Shown: positions 42,503 through 53,857, counted from the first letter of the stretch. The stretch: DNA of 64,000 bases from Argyresthia goedartella (GCA_949825045.1 OX463824.1:24722501-24786500), one strand, 5' to 3'. Translations and numbers: made by a program. Notes: generated by a model not told the origin, from the letters alone.

Positions 42503-42944
42503 ATGTCCATTTTGATTAACGAAACGAATTACATAAACCAACACAATACATACCTGATATTAGCTTGCAACAATTAATGTATCAGCCTCGCGATTTTAAT
42601 CCTTAACAACTACAGTACCTACCGGCACCGTAGTGTATATAAGTATATCTAATGTAGAGGTATATTCCGGGGGGGGTATGATAAGACACAAAGGGGTAGC
42701 GGGGCTGAGGTAGCGGCAGGGGGGAGGGGCGTTCGGGACGTGAAGACACAGCTTTGAAGACGCTGTATCTATCTGGAGCTGTACGGCTCGCGGCAAACAT
42801 CCATTTAGCTCTGAACTTGCCGAGTCGGGTACTCATTAGCTGTAACTGTAATAGTTGCACAAACCGTAACCAATAAAATCGGCACTCACGTCAAAAATTA
42901 CGTTTACACAGGAATCTGATCCGAGTGCTTCTAAAAATTTCTGG

Positions 42945-42996
42945 CAGGCCCGTATGAAGCTGCGGAGCAGAAGCTCCGCAGCTTCATACGGGCCTG
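42945..42996. repeat. Perfect 24-bp hairpin, 4-base loop
   Basis: Arms 42945-42968 and 42973-42996 are exact complements (CAGGCCCGTATGAAGC...). The flanking TTGCACGGGCAT repeats part of the arm. Could be a very small fold-back element. Confidence 0.85.
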
Positions 42997-44289
42997 TTGC
43001 ACGGGCATATTGTTAGAAAACAAATCAATCTGACCAAACTTGTGTTAGAATTAAACGTTACAAATGAAAAATTATGAAAAAAAACCTGGCCGGAATCTTC
43101 TGTGAGATGACATCGATATAATGCGAACCGCAACGTTCTGAATCGTTTCTGAGAAACCCTTAAGCATCAACCATTCTGTCTGCTGCAGCGCCCCTTAGTT
43201 GCCTACAATCGTAAAACATATCCAGGAAACTTCTCTGAAATTATAGCCGTTAAATGCATAAATCGCATCAAAATCGTTCCAGTAGTTTTCCAGGAAAATA
43301 GTAATGGACACACAGACACACATACACGCACACAAACAACCTCTTATCCCAAACGCATATAACTAGCTTACTTTAAGTCACTTCCTGTGCCTACAAATGG
43401 AACGCCGTACTCGGCGCTGCTGGTTGAGGACTCGTCTGTGACTCTGTCAGATTTTTACGTCAGGTACCTCAGTCAAGTAGCTCCGGTGCATTTGAATTTG
43501 TACACATCGGATGGGACACGCAATTGAACATCTGAAAAATTTACCTTTTACACTAAAACCTTGCATTGCTTGTTGTGTGTACATCGCTGCCTTTCTGGAC
43601 ACATGATTTATGACTATTATGACCCAAAAAAACTCTCTTGTTATATAGGTAATTCGAAAGGCATTGAATTTAGCGGACCATGCACGCTTCCGCCACCTTA
43701 TCGGAAAGCTCACTATGTTTGTTCTGTAATTCGAGAAGGTGGTGCGCCCAGCTCCGTAGAGATCTCCCGGCGCTGTCCGTTCGGGCGGCCAGCGACTTTC
43801 GCAAGGGTGAAAGCAGTTTGAAAGTCGGACTCCGTATTGATCGAGTGTCTTGCCCCTCCCCTCCCTTCCACCGCACCCCGCGACGCTCCCCCCCCCCCCC
43901 TCGCCGCGGGGAAGAAGCGCCTAATTCTGATGGGGCAAGTGATATGGCGTGACGTCACGTAAAGGGTTAATGTTGGATACGGCGGGGAGAGGAAACTTTT
44001 GAGGGATTTTGAGGAGTTTCGTTGGATTTTGTTCTTTTCTTGGGAAGGCCGGGGTTCAGTGGGTACACGCTCGCGTGTCACGTGGTCGCGGTTCCAAAAC
44101 CCGGTGCTGAACATGTATTAAATGAGATGAGTTATGTATCTTTAGTACTTACATTATGTACGGATATTTTGGTTAAAGAAAAAGTCACAAGCCTTCGGCC
44201 TAACGTTTCCATATGCAGCCTCTTCTATCCCCTCCCCTTTCTAACATGTTCGAGTTCAAAGAACATAACATGTAACATTACACTATCGT
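42997..44289. other. No gene; SINE-C-like fragment and C-rich tract
   Basis: 43250-43340 holds ATCAAAATCGTTCCAGTAGT and GACACACAGACACACATACA, a repeat style common in Lepidoptera. A C-rich stretch sits at 43888-43905. At 44040-44112, GGGGTTCAGTGGGTACACGC and CGCGGTTCCAAAACCCGGTG look like a degraded SINE-C head. Overlapping frames at 43561-44114 on both strands are not convincing. Confidence 0.45.
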
Positions 44290-44440
44290 TCAGGCACATA
44301 CATTGCTCCTAGCCCCACACTAGTATACCCTGTATCGTGGAATCAGACACAGCGACGTCACAAACATGTAGACATCCAAGACCTAGATTTTTTTCTTTCT
44401 AGCCAGCTGGGATTCGAACCGGAGTGAGATCGCCAAAGTA
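44290..44440 (-). mobile_element. SINE-B copy 8
   Basis: CAGGCACATACATTGCTCCT, AGCCCCACACTAGTATACCC, CAGCGACGTCACAAACATGT, a T-rich linker, then AGCTGGGATTCGAACCGG (B-box in reverse). The A-box side is poor. Confidence 0.75.
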
Positions 44441-44666
44441 GGTGGTATATGTTAAGTCTCACTCGAAGCATCTAACATTACTAACCGCGGCAACCCTATT
44501 ATAAAAGTCTCAGTTATCACCTGAGTGGCAGCCCTAACGAAATTGGGATAATGTATAAGGCGGGTGACTCCTTAACAGACAATAGTATTAATACCTATGC
44601 ACATAATTCACGCCTTTTCCCATAGAATGTAGCAGAGGCACAGTTGCGCTATTAATATAAAAATGT

Positions 44667-45175
44667 ATCAAGTGCGAGTCGGACTCACTCACGAAGGGTT
44701 CCGTTCGATTGTACAAGAAATAACTCAAAAAAACACGTGTGTTGTTTTTTTTACATTGCGTGAAACGGCGTTCTTTTTTGCTGTAGCGGCAACAGAATCA
44801 CATATTCTGTGAAAATTTTGACTATATTTTTAAGGAATTATTGAACTACCCATCAAAATACTGATTTTCACAGCAAATATCAGGGCAAAATGCTGCGGTA
44901 GCTTCGGCGAAGGGTAAAGAAGGTGTTTTGAACATGCAAGAACAACAAAAAATACTTAAAACAAAAACTTGAGTACACATAAAATATTTAAAACATAAAA
45001 AGTGTTTTTACTTCGTTGCTGTCCAAATCAGTATTTTTGATGGGCCATTAAATACTAGCTAATTTATTACGGTTTATAAGATACAGTCCGTTGACGGACG
45101 GACGGACGGACGGACGGACGGATAACGGACTGTCGACGCTTAATAATGACGGGTCCCGTTCGGTACCTGTGACGG
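44667..45175 (+). mobile_element. Repeat G, copy 4, interrupted by MITE I
   Basis: Left part CAAGTGCGAGTCGGACTCAC, GAAGGGTTCCGTTCGATTG, AATTCTGTGAAAATTTTGAC-like; right part GGTTTATAAGATACAGTCCG and (GGAC)n at 45094-45121 with GGGTCCCGTTCGG. The two are separated by the MITE I copy at 44837-45053. Confidence 0.75.
44837..45053 (+). mobile_element. MITE I, copy D (inside repeat G), with shared core
   Basis: Ends: ATTGAACTACCCATCAAAAT + ACTGATTTTCACAGCAAAT at the left; CAAATCAGTATTTTTGATGG + GCCATTAAATACTAGC at the right, about 45 bp of imperfect inverted repeat. The core begins CAGGGCAAAATGCTGCGGTA at 44881, but the hairpin half with GCGAAGCGAAG is deleted (AAAGAAGGTGTTTTGAACAT). Confidence 0.78.
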
Positions 45176-45447
45176 GACTGTATGGGGTTCATCTAGCTCA
45201 ACACAGTCCTTGCTGTTAATAATGTTGTAATAATGTAGTTCTCCTTATTAATCATAGTAATTAATATTGTAATATTTGTATAAGTTAAGCACAAGCAATT
45301 TTTAAAAGAGATCTGAAAATCTATCTGTGGGAGTTTCTACGCCCTTTTCTCCCACAGTGGTCCAATGTAGAGAAGAGGCAAAAAAATACGTTTGCTAATA
45401 TGTGTAAATATCTACAGTAATAAAGATATATGATTTGATTTGATTTA
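45176..45447 (+). mobile_element. LINE-D copy 4 (3' UTR, plus strand)
   Basis: GTATGGGGTTCATCTAGCTC, GTGGGAGTTTCTACGCCCTT, TAATAAAGATATATGATTTG with a GATTT-repeat tail at 45433-45447. This copy shows the true end: AATAAA then (GATTT)n. Coding sequence absent. Confidence 0.78.
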
Positions 45448-45944
45448 CCCTCAGGGTTCGGAAACTTAATACACATGTTTGTGTGATGAAGAGCTAGCTC
45501 ATATGGCAAATCATATTCACGAATGGACATTAATATCAGGTAATAAACACTCAGTGTATTTATTAGGGATATTGTCAAAATTTTCACAATTTTGTGTTTG
45601 GCAGAGAGAGGACTAGAAAGGTGGCCTACCTATTCTTAATATTAGGGACCTGTTGCTACCTTAGGCTACGAAACCCTAAGAATCTCACTTAGTCCTTTCG
45701 CACACAGTTGATACTCGAATGCCACCATACAATTTCGATGGGTCGACGCCTTTGACGTCGAACCGTGTGTCAACAACAACGAAATGGTATGGCGGTACGT
45801 TAAGAGGATATGCGTATCAAACTCGAGTCGCCGTATCCGGAAGGCCTTAGGTTGTTTTTAGGGTTACTTAATACCTTAAACGGAAAAAATAAACCCTTAT
45901 TGGATCACTCTATCGTTCGTCTGTTTGTCTATCTGTCAAGACCA
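45448..45944. other. No gene; small inverted repeat
   Basis: GCCACCATACAATTTCG (about 45720) and CGAAATGGTATGGCGG (about 45780) form an imperfect inverted pair some 45 bases apart. Otherwise nothing. Confidence 0.4.
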
Positions 45945-46590
45945 TTTTTAGGGTTCCGTAGAGAAACAAGGAATCCTTATAGTTTCGTCAAGTTTGTCCG
46001 TCCGTCCGTCCGTCCGTCCGTCCATATGTCACAGCAACTTCATGCAGAAACTATTAGGACTATACACTTGAAACGTAGTGTATGTAGATGTATTCTGTGA
46101 ACCGCTTTACTATTATATACAAAAATTTAAAAAATTAAATAATTAAAGGGGGCTCTTCATACATCGAACTGAAACCAAAATTATTATTTTTTATCAACCT
46201 ATATGTCTGGGATGTCTATAGATAGGTCTTTAAAAATGACGTTGAGGTTTCTGAAACCATTTTTCCTCAAAGTAAATAGTTAAAGAGACAGACCCTTCCA
46301 AAGTGGAAAAATATGTCCCCACCTTCTAACTTTTTAAATAAGAAAGTGAAAAATATACAAAAAAAAACACTGTGTATTTTAATACATAATTTTAACGAAA
46401 ATTAGTTTGAACAAAATAAAATAAGCAGTTTTAAAAATATAAAACATTTATAAAAACCGCAAAGATAACTTTGTCATTCATATAAACACTATGAAAAACA
46501 AAGTTACAACACAAACATCCAGTCACATAATTACTTGCTACAACGAACGGAAGCATTCATGGGCGAGTCCGACTCGTACTTGGAAACTTT
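45945..46590 (-). mobile_element. Repeat G, copy 5 (near full length, minus)
   Basis: TTTTTAGGGTTCCGTAGAGA, a (CGTC)n tract at 45996-46022, ACAGCAACTTCATGCAGAAA, TCTATAGATAGGTCTTTAAA, CCCTTCCAAAGTGGAAAAAT, and GGGCGAGTCCGACTCGTACT parallel copy 1 in reverse. At about 46848-46908 a second short fragment (CGCGAGTCCGACTCGCACTT, TGCGGAACCC) occurs. Confidence 0.78.
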
Positions 46591-46908
46591 TTCTAAGAAA
46601 CGAATTAAGGTATCAAATTTAAAAAAATATCGATTCCTCATGAAGCACTCTTGAAGTTGTTAAAAAATCAAAATTATAGGCCAACGCATAGAAAAGATAC
46701 CGCCCGCCGTTTATGCCACAATTGCTGAATTTGTTTGATACTAGCAAGGTTAACAAAACAAGTGTAGGAATAGGAAGTAAGGTTTATAGCGCAAATAAAT
46801 GAAAAAAATCAAAAACAGTAGCAGTTCTTCTATTAAAAAATTGCGATTTGTGCGGAACCCTCGGCGCGCGAGTCCGACTCGCACTTGGCCGGTATTTTTA
46901 CTGCGGAT

Positions 46909-47526
46909 CAATGCGGCAAACACATTCTTAGCAGATGCCTACTTAAAAACAACAGCTAAATCCGTTCAGCAGGTAGAGTCAGGAGGACAAGCGATATTAA
47001 AATCTCACCCTCTGTATTTTATGTATGTTTCCACGAGCGATGGAAAACCCGCACCAAACGGGAACCGACCGCGCGTGGCCAGCGATACTTGAGACCGGTC
47101 TCAACTTACCCGCCACTTGCAAGTGATTAATGTGTGTGTGTTGTATAATGACGTCATCATGTGCGTACACACTGTACAATCAGAACCACACACTTTTACG
47201 GTCTGACTCCGTCGTAAGAAAATTTTCAATAATCAAGATATTGCTGAAGAATCTCCTAAAGCTTGATTTTGATTTTACAGCTGAGCGGATTTGATATCTC
47301 TATAGCTGGGGCGATGGGCTAGCCCCGTTCACGCAAACTATGCTATCGAATAACTGGCTAATTGTGAGCATAACGTGGGCGTAAGGGAGATGTGTTTGTG
47401 TTTTTTATTTTTCCACAAGAATAAAATTATATTGTAGTGATATTGATTACTACCCTAGAGTAATAATATAAATGTGTAACTAATTATTATTCTATTACCC
47501 AGAAAAAATATATAACAATAATAATG
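46909..47526. other. No gene supported
   Basis: A plus frame from 46799 to 47092 overlaps a repeat G end and is not supported. Nothing else recognised. Confidence 0.45.
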
Positions 47527-47874
47527 TAGCCCATTAATGTCCCCACCGAGAGGCACGGGCCTTTACCCGGACACGATTAAGATTGAGCCATACTCCAGCA
47601 CGCTGGCTCAGTGCGCGTGGATGAAGGGGTGTCGGGCTAGTGACCAACCCGACTGTCAGAAGATGTCAAGCTGCCCTTTCAGGTCCTCTGACTTTACGAG
47701 TACTACCACCGAGTAAAACTAGTAGCCGGGACCTACAGCTTAACGTGTCATCCGAAATACGGAAGCGCTCAAAAAAAATCGCCACATAGAAACAAACACC
47801 CATCCAGCGCCCGTCTCGGCCACATGTTGCTACGCGCTTGATCGTTTCCGATGTGCGAATACCGCTACGACGCT
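47527..47874 (-). mobile_element. SINE-T copy 5 (full length)
   Basis: On the minus strand: GTCGTAGCGG (A-box-like), GGCCGAGACGGGCGCTGGAT and GGATGGGTGTTTG (5S-like), CGCTTCCGTATTTCGGATGA, AAGCTGTAGGTCCCGGCTAC, GGACCTGAAAGGGCAGCTTG, GTTGGTCACTAGCCCGACAC, CACTGAGCCAGCGTGCTGGA, GCCCGTGCCTCTCGGTGGGG, ending ATTAATGGGCTACATTATT. The best reference copy for this family, about 348 bp. Confidence 0.82.
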
Positions 47875-47911
47875 TCCTTCACACTCGGACGAAAAAAAAT
47901 ATACAGGGCCT

Positions 47912-48003
47912 TACCACAAAAAAATAAACCGCTGTTCAACACTTGTTTAAAAACAAAAACGTATGGGATTGGCGTTTGTTTTGAGGTTAAACGCTGTTAT
48001 ATA
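47912..48003 (+). mobile_element. Repeat N, copy 2
   Basis: GGCCTTACCACAAAAAAATA, CTGTTCAACACTTGTTTAAA and GGCGTTTGTTTTGAGGTTAA. Matches 24218 and (reversed) 58200. Directly followed by repeat M copy 3. Confidence 0.6.
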
Positions 48004-48007
48004 TTTT

Positions 48008-48335
48008 ATCTACACTAAACCATCTTTACTGCGTCCAAAAACCACACGTTACGACCAGCATAAAACTTCTTGGTAAAAACTAATTTATTATCTGAATATT
48101 GATCATTATGACCATAATGTACCAAAATTTGACAAATTATGACATTCAAATTTCGAACACAATGCCGGTCGAACACGCGGTTCCTGAAAACATCAAAGAG
48201 AGCTTATGATATGTGTGTAGACAAACTAGAGTATGTAACTGTACATAATTAGGCATTAAAACTCTCGAGTGATATTATTAACCCACTCTCGAGTATTAAT
48301 GCCCTCCATTATGTAGCGGTCACATAAACTACTAT
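48008..48335 (+). mobile_element. Repeat M, copy 3 (centre deleted)
   Basis: ATCTACACTAAACCATCTTT, CACACGTTACGACCAGCATA, ATTCAAATTTCGAACACAAT (deletion junction), CATTAAAACTCTCGAGTGAT, and end CACATAAACTACTATT. The open frames of copies 1 and 2 are missing. Confidence 0.72.
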
Positions 48336-50465
48336 TTTGTGTTAGCACAGACAGAATCTAAACCGAAGCGCTCGGATCGGTGACGGACGGTTAGATTTAT
48401 TAGTTTTTTCGAGAACGCTTTGTTACTTTCAGAATATGATGCCTATTCACACACTGAATATTGACGGTGGCAATATCTGTGGTTTCACTGATATGTCCTT
48501 TTATTTATAATCAACAAAACCTTTCTTCAAAGCCTTCCATATCCCAAACATATCAAAAAGAACCTGGCACGAAACAGGCTTCACGCTATTTTAATCTACA
48601 AACAACACCAAATCACAGTCCATTAGGTTATTAATCTAGTGGCATGTGAAATTACTTAAATAACATGGAGCAGAAAGCTGTAGTTATTTCACATACATTT
48701 TTTTTTTATTAGGAAAGATAATCTGAACTACTTGACTTAGAAAACTTAATTTTTGGGCCGAGCAACCATCATAACCGCCAAAACCATTTTGGAAATAGTA
48801 AGCATAGTCAACAAATATATTGTTTACCAATATAAGATTTGACTACCAAATTTACCAGATTAGGTGCACCCAAATAGTTTTACAGAACCGTGTTGGTTAC
48901 TAAATGTAGATTGCGTTACGTCTCAACTTTATTATACACCTGGAGCCGGAGCGAGGCGACCTAGTATAAAATAGGGTGTAAATTTGGTGAACATTTAGTA
49001 AATTTGGGATGAAAAACTATTTGTTTAGGCATAACTTTTTACTTAATTCGGTAAGCAGCTGAACATAAGCAGAAAACATACGTCGAAAATCTACGTCACG
49101 TTCCATATCATTAACAGGCAAGGTCGGTCAACCCATCAACAAAGCCAAACTAATTCCTTATTCCAACTACGATGCCAACGCCGAAACGAAAATCCCAAAC
49201 GTTTCCTTCAACCATTCCGGGCGGTACAATTTCGCACTGGCATAAATAATGGACACCCTACAAAGTGGGCAGTAAGAAGACCCGGGCAAGGAAAGGGGGT
49301 TCGATCGATACTCGGGTGTCCACACTTTCAGGTTCCTTACTGGTCGGCGTTTTCGGTGTTTCACGGTTCGTGGGGTTTCTTCTATCGCTCCTTAGCAGAC
49401 CCCCCGCTGCGGTCGCCACCCGCTCAACTCTGCGGCCAGTTTATGCAGACCTTTGGGAACTTATTCGTGAGCTTGGGTTTCAAGTGATTCAGGTTGGTTT
49501 CGGGGAGGGGCGGAGGGTCTGTTTGGTGTGGTAAAGTTAATATCTTGCTCCATTCCTTACGGGGGTGGGGGCGGGTCGGGGCGGGTCGGTTCGCCTGTGT
49601 GCGTGGGTTTCTCGCCAACTTTAAGACTGGGGTCGCAATCAGAACTAGTGCTTTTCATTAGAGGAGATGGTTATCGTTGGCGTGTTTTGTTTGATGAGAG
49701 CTGGGTTCGGGTTATTCTGCTGGGTTTAAGGTAGTTGGGGAGTGGAGCCTTCGGTAATTGTAGTGTCGTTGTCAGGGGATTGAGAATCTCCCTACAAGGG
49801 TTGTACCGGGTTTTCCGCTGTGTTTTGTTAGTTTTGTCTTAGCGGCTTTGAATACCAATGATTTACTGTAGTTGTTCCTTATTAGCTAAAGGTTGGGTAG
49901 GCCATTTTCTGAGAACAATATCAACGCATTAAATTTGTTAATATGATTATCTATTCTAGTTCTAGAACCGGGCTTGTAGTACAAAGATACAGGTTCATTA
50001 CAGATTAGTCATTAATACCACCTACTAAGGAGCAATATCTCATAGACTTTTATTCAAATCGTATCACAAGAAAAAAAATTACACTGGAAATACTTTTTAT
50101 CTAGCTACATATCTTCCCAGCGCAAGCTGAAGCAATTTCATATCTCGACTGAAAAAAGCTCGTATGAACGGGGCCAATAAAATAATTTCCCAGCTCATTA
50201 GGATGCTGGCAGCGCGCTGTCTCCTTCACGATCAACTGATAAAAGGCCTCGACAGAATGAGACAGCGCATTACATTCAGACGTTTTCTAGACGTAAAGAA
50301 AGAGACAGAAGAACCCTTTGAGAGAAGTATTCTAAAAACTTTGCTATTCCACAAGTGAAGTCGGACATTTTTTAAAAAGGGAGAGTGTCTAGTCGTCTTG
50401 TCTAGATATAATTGACTTAGCTGGCTGAAGCTGCACAGTCTTGATACGTTATTATGTATGTTATA
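48336..50465. other. No gene supported
   Basis: 49265-49734 is G/T-rich, with long plus frames that overlap and lack recognisable domains. GGGGCGGGTCGGGGCGGGTC at 49569-49588 is a short G-rich repeat. The 50164-50573 frames are unremarkable. No transposon ends found by eye in this 2.1 kb. Confidence 0.4.
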
Positions 50466-51140
50466 ATAGTAGTTTATGTGACTGATACATAATGAGGGGC
50501 ATTTAAACTCGAGAGTGGGTTCGTGAAACGAGCCGAAGGCGAGTTTCATAATAATATCCCTTGAGGCTTTCAATCCCTAATTATGTACAGTTACATACAC
50601 TAGTTTATCTACACACATATCATAAGCTCTCTTTGATGTGTTCAGGAACCGCATGTTCGACCGGCATGGTGGCATGGATAATTGCTCTGCACTTGTTTAG
50701 CTTGTTCAGTAGTATCAACTTCACAGACAAACTAGGGGCGGCACGCCGGCGGGCGTCGGCGTTCTAAATTTGAATGTCATAATTTGTCGAAATATTGATA
50801 CAGATGTAGTGAATAATCCTTTCCTTTCGTATTTTCTCGGAAATGTTCGTTTTTGTCTTACTACATTTGACATTTGACATTGATAAATAAAGTATGTGAT
50901 TTATTTGATACCTACACGTAATTTAATAATACAGTAATTCATAGACACATCGGCACCATTCGGGTGTTATCGTTGTTCCGAGTTTTGCCGATAGGAAAGG
51001 ATTATTCACTACATCTGTACATTATAGTGTATCAATATTCAGATAAGAAATGAATTTTTACCAAGTAGTATATTATTATGCTGGTCGTAACGTGCGGTTT
51101 TTGGACGCAGTAAAGAGGGTATATGATAGTGTGTGTATAG
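50466..51140 (-). mobile_element. Repeat M, copy 5, with a nested MITE
   Basis: ATAGTAGTTTATGTGACTGA, TTAAACTCGAGAGTGGGTTC, GAAACGAGCCGAAGGCGAGT, then CTAATTATGTACAGTTACAT, GGGCGTCGGCGTTCTAAATT, and after the nested MITE GTGCGGTTTTTGGACGCAGT. The antisense frame is open here too (50561-50767). Interrupted at 50799-51019. Confidence 0.72.
50799..51019. mobile_element. 217-bp MITE with TA target duplication
   Basis: The element 50801-51017 begins CAGATGTAGTGAATAATCC and ends GGATTATTCACTACATCTG. The inverted repeat runs about 29 bp with one mismatch. TA flanks both sides. The left and right M sequences join once it is removed. Tc1/mariner-type target, no coding frame. Confidence 0.85.
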
Positions 51141-51578
51141 ATAAAAGATCATTTTTCAGACTAAAATAAACGAAAAAGCCTCTCTAATCACAGTTGCAAA
51201 AGAGGAAGCGGGGAGAATGGAATTGGAAGAAAAATAATTTTAACTCAGCTCACGACGAACGGTGGGCGAGTTGTTTAAAACGTTTGTTAAAGTAGCGGAA
51301 AAAGATTTGCATAGAATTGTCTTCTTATGAAGACGTTGTCGGGACGCTAATGCGACAACGGATGTTTCGTGAATATTTTATTTCACTTTTAGCCGGAGCG
51401 ATGCATATTCATACACTTTTTGATAGATGTTAATAGAACTGGTTTGGTTGAGGTAAGTTATGATTTGCTGCATCCTAGATAGGGCAACCCCTAGATGCAA
51501 GCTTTAAGGAGTTAAGTTTACTTTTTATTTTTTTTCCAATTTTGATTCCATCTTTGTAAGGTTGATAATATGTTACAG

Positions 51579-51868
51579 CCTAAGTTCGTCAATTAACTTC
51601 GACATTCCACATGAAATATCTTTGTGTCAAAGCTGACCTAAGTTCGTCAATTAACTTCGACATTCCACATGAAATATCTTTGTGTCAAAGCTGACCTAAG
51701 TTCGTCAATTAACTTCGACATTCCACATGAAATATCTTTGTGTCAAAGCTGACCTAAGTTCGTCAATTAACTTCGACATTCCACATGAAATATCTTTGTG
51801 TCAAAGCTGACCTAAGTTCGTCAATTAACTTCGACATTCCACATGAAATATCTTTGTGTCAAAGCTGA
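51579..51868. repeat. 58-bp minisatellite, 5 units
   Basis: Units starting CCTAAGTTCGTCAATTAACT at 51579, 51637, 51695, 51753 and 51811 appear identical. Unlike the other arrays, 58 is not a multiple of three. The identity suggests very recent amplification. Confidence 0.93.
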
Positions 51869-52003
51869 CTTAAGATTAACCTTTTTAAATTTTCTGCCAA
51901 GTTTATGGGTTTGTGTATGGATTATCCAAAGGTCAAGGTTCTAAGGCGTAACGAGTACATGAAATATCACTCCTATAGACTAAATGACCAAATTATTACT
52001 CGA

Positions 52004-52180
52004 TGACCTCTGTGGTGTGGCGGTAAGCGAGAGTTACCGGGTTCGAATCCCGGCTGGGAGGAAGAAAAAAAAACCCAGGTCTTGGATTATATTGTTTATA
52101 TGTGTGTGTCGTCGCTGTTTCTGACTTCCCACGACACAAGGTATCCTAGTGTGGGGCCATAAGCAATGTAAGCATGTGTA
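52004..52180 (+). mobile_element. SINE-B copy 9 (best head)
   Basis: TGTGGTGTGGCGGTAAGCGA (A-box-like), CCGGGTTCGAATCCCGGCTG (perfect B-box), an A-rich linker, CAGGTCTTGGATTATATTG, GTCGTCGCTGTTTCTGACTT, CACGACACAAGGTATCCTAG and GGGGCCATAAGCAATGTAAG. Confidence 0.8.
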
Positions 52181-52460
52181 ATGGAAGAGCGCTTCTATGT
52201 AATGTTACGAATTTTATTAATGTATTTATTATTTGGAAACTGAGTCCACGGCACGAAACATTTTACAAGGCTTCGAAATTTAGTTATACATAGGGCCAAT
52301 TGAGCACCTTTATTATGTAGCCTCACCATAAAATTGTGTAAATTATGGGGTAATTAGCATAGGTATCTTTAATTAAAAATTAAAAATAATACGACATGGA
52401 AAAACAAAAAAAAACGAAATAGGAGAAGTAAAATATGTGTTGCTTTGTGAATATCTGTGT

Positions 52461-52590
52461 TAGTAATAGAGAGGTGCTGGCGCTCTGTTCAGTTAGTAAT
52501 AGAGAGGTGGCGCTCTGTTCAGTTAGTAATAGAGAGGTGACGCTCTGTTCAGTTAGTAATAGAGAGGTGACGCTCTGTTCAGTTAGCTCA
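52461..52590. repeat. 30-bp minisatellite, 4 units
   Basis: TTAGTAATAGAGAGGTGACG + CTCTGTTCAG repeated; the first unit has three extra bases (GGTGCTGGCG). Confidence 0.9.
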
Positions 52591-52598
52591 ATTTAAAA

Positions 52599-52855
52599 GG
52601 CTAGTTATTAATCGCAGAGCGAAAATACTGATTTTGACAGCAAAACTAGATCAGCAAAAATATTTTTTATGTTTTAATTATTTTTGTTGTTCTTACTTGT
52701 TCAACCTAATGCGAAGGATAAAGAGGGCTTCGCTTCGCTCACCCCCTTTACCCTTCACCTAAGCCAACTCAGTATTTTGCCCTGATATTTGCTGTGAAAA
52801 TCAGTATATTTGCTGTACAAATCAGTATTATTGATGTGCAGTTTAATATTTCCCA
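52599..52855 (-). mobile_element. MITE I, copy A, with shared core
   Basis: Left GGCTAGTTATTAATCGCAGA, GCGAAAATACTGATTTTGAC; right CAGTATTATTGATGTGCAGT, TTAATATTTCCC. Core on the minus strand at about 52690-52790, including the hairpin CGAAGGATAAAGAGGG / CCCCCTTTACCCTTC. A second copy of the CAGTATATTTGCTGTACAAA motif inside the right end is a local duplication. Confidence 0.78.
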
Positions 52856-53254
52856 ATTTAAAACGCCCTCAATCCTGCGACCGAATCCAAATTTAATTAA
52901 TCCATAAAATCGTATAACTAACAAAACGGCCATTTCGCATCCAATTCACCATATACCTCATTCAAATGCAAAGACGCGAAAGCCCATTCCTCATTCAGAC
53001 TCGGACAATAGACCGAAGTCGTCCAATAAAGAAATTCCTAATCGCCACGCAAACATTTCTAGCCCGCAAGCTCATAGTCATGGAAATCGTCAAGTGCCCC
53101 GCGCAAATCGTAGTCGACGACGCAGCGGCCTGAATATGAATCAGGCGACCGATTCAAAGGCTGCTGGTTCTGAAGTCGAGTGGGGTTTGCTGCAGCCGCT
53201 TTGTTAAACAAAGGCTGCGGAAAGATTTTTTGTTTGTGGTGATGATTTCAGGGA

Positions 53255-53426
53255 AATATTAAACTGCACATCAAAAATACTGATGTGTTAGGTTGAACTT
53301 GTAAGAACAACAAAACATACTTTAAACAAAAACTGAAGTACACATAAAATATTTAAAACATACAAAGTGTTTTTGTTGATCCTTATTTGCTGTGCAAATC
53401 AGTATTTTTGATGTGCTATTAAATAC
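53255..53426 (+). mobile_element. MITE I, copy B (core deleted)
   Basis: Left ATATTAAACTGCACATCAAA, AATACTGATG joins directly to TGTTAGGTTGAACTTGTAAG; right GCTGTGCAAATCAGTATTTT, TGATGTGCTATTAAATACTA. Lacks the CAGGGCAAAATACTGCGG..GCGAAGC part of the core. Confidence 0.78.
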
Positions 53427-53446
53427 TAGCCATGATTTAATAAGCG

Positions 53447-53668
53447 ACCGTGGCCTAGCGGTATTCGCACATTGGTAACGATCGTGTGGGAGCAACATCT
53501 GGCCGAGACGGGTACTGGATGGGTGACCGTTTCTATGTGGCATTTGTTTCGAGAGGTTTCGTTTTTCTGAAGACACTTTAAGCTGTAGGTCCCGGCTACT
53601 ATCTCTACTCGGTGGTACCAGTCGTTAAGCTGTGTCAGAGGCCCTATTAGGGCAGCTTGACATATTAA
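53447..53668 (+). mobile_element. SINE-T copy 6 (clean head, 3'-truncated)
   Basis: CGTGGCCTAGCGGTATTCGC (good A-box), GATCGTGTGGGAGCAACATC, GGGTACTGGATGGGTGACCG (closest 5S match), AGCTGTAGGTCCCGGCTACT, GCCCTATTAGGGCAGCTTGA, then AT-rich sequence. The most intact promoter of the family here. Confidence 0.78.
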
Positions 53669-53857
53669 TATTATATCTTTTAAGTAATAATATAAATTTA
53701 TTATTATAAATATAAATTATTATTATTATATAATTATTAATACTATAAATTTATTACTTATAAGTAATAATATAATATATATTTGTTATTTATAATTATT
53801 TCGATATTTTTTTTACATATTGTAATTATATGTGTAAAAAAGCCTATTTTAAAAACC

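Noticed and set aside
43561..44114. Several overlapping frames of 86-133 codons
   Set aside because: Mutually antisense, proline/arginine-rich because of the C-rich tract, no domain.
49265..49734. Two overlapping plus-strand frames in G/T-rich DNA
   Set aside because: Composition alone explains the absence of stops; glycine/arginine-rich and without homology I recognise.
53447..53540. 5S rRNA gene
   Set aside because: Only the internal-control-like part matches; the 5' and 3' stem sequences of 5S are absent and the segment belongs to a SINE family.
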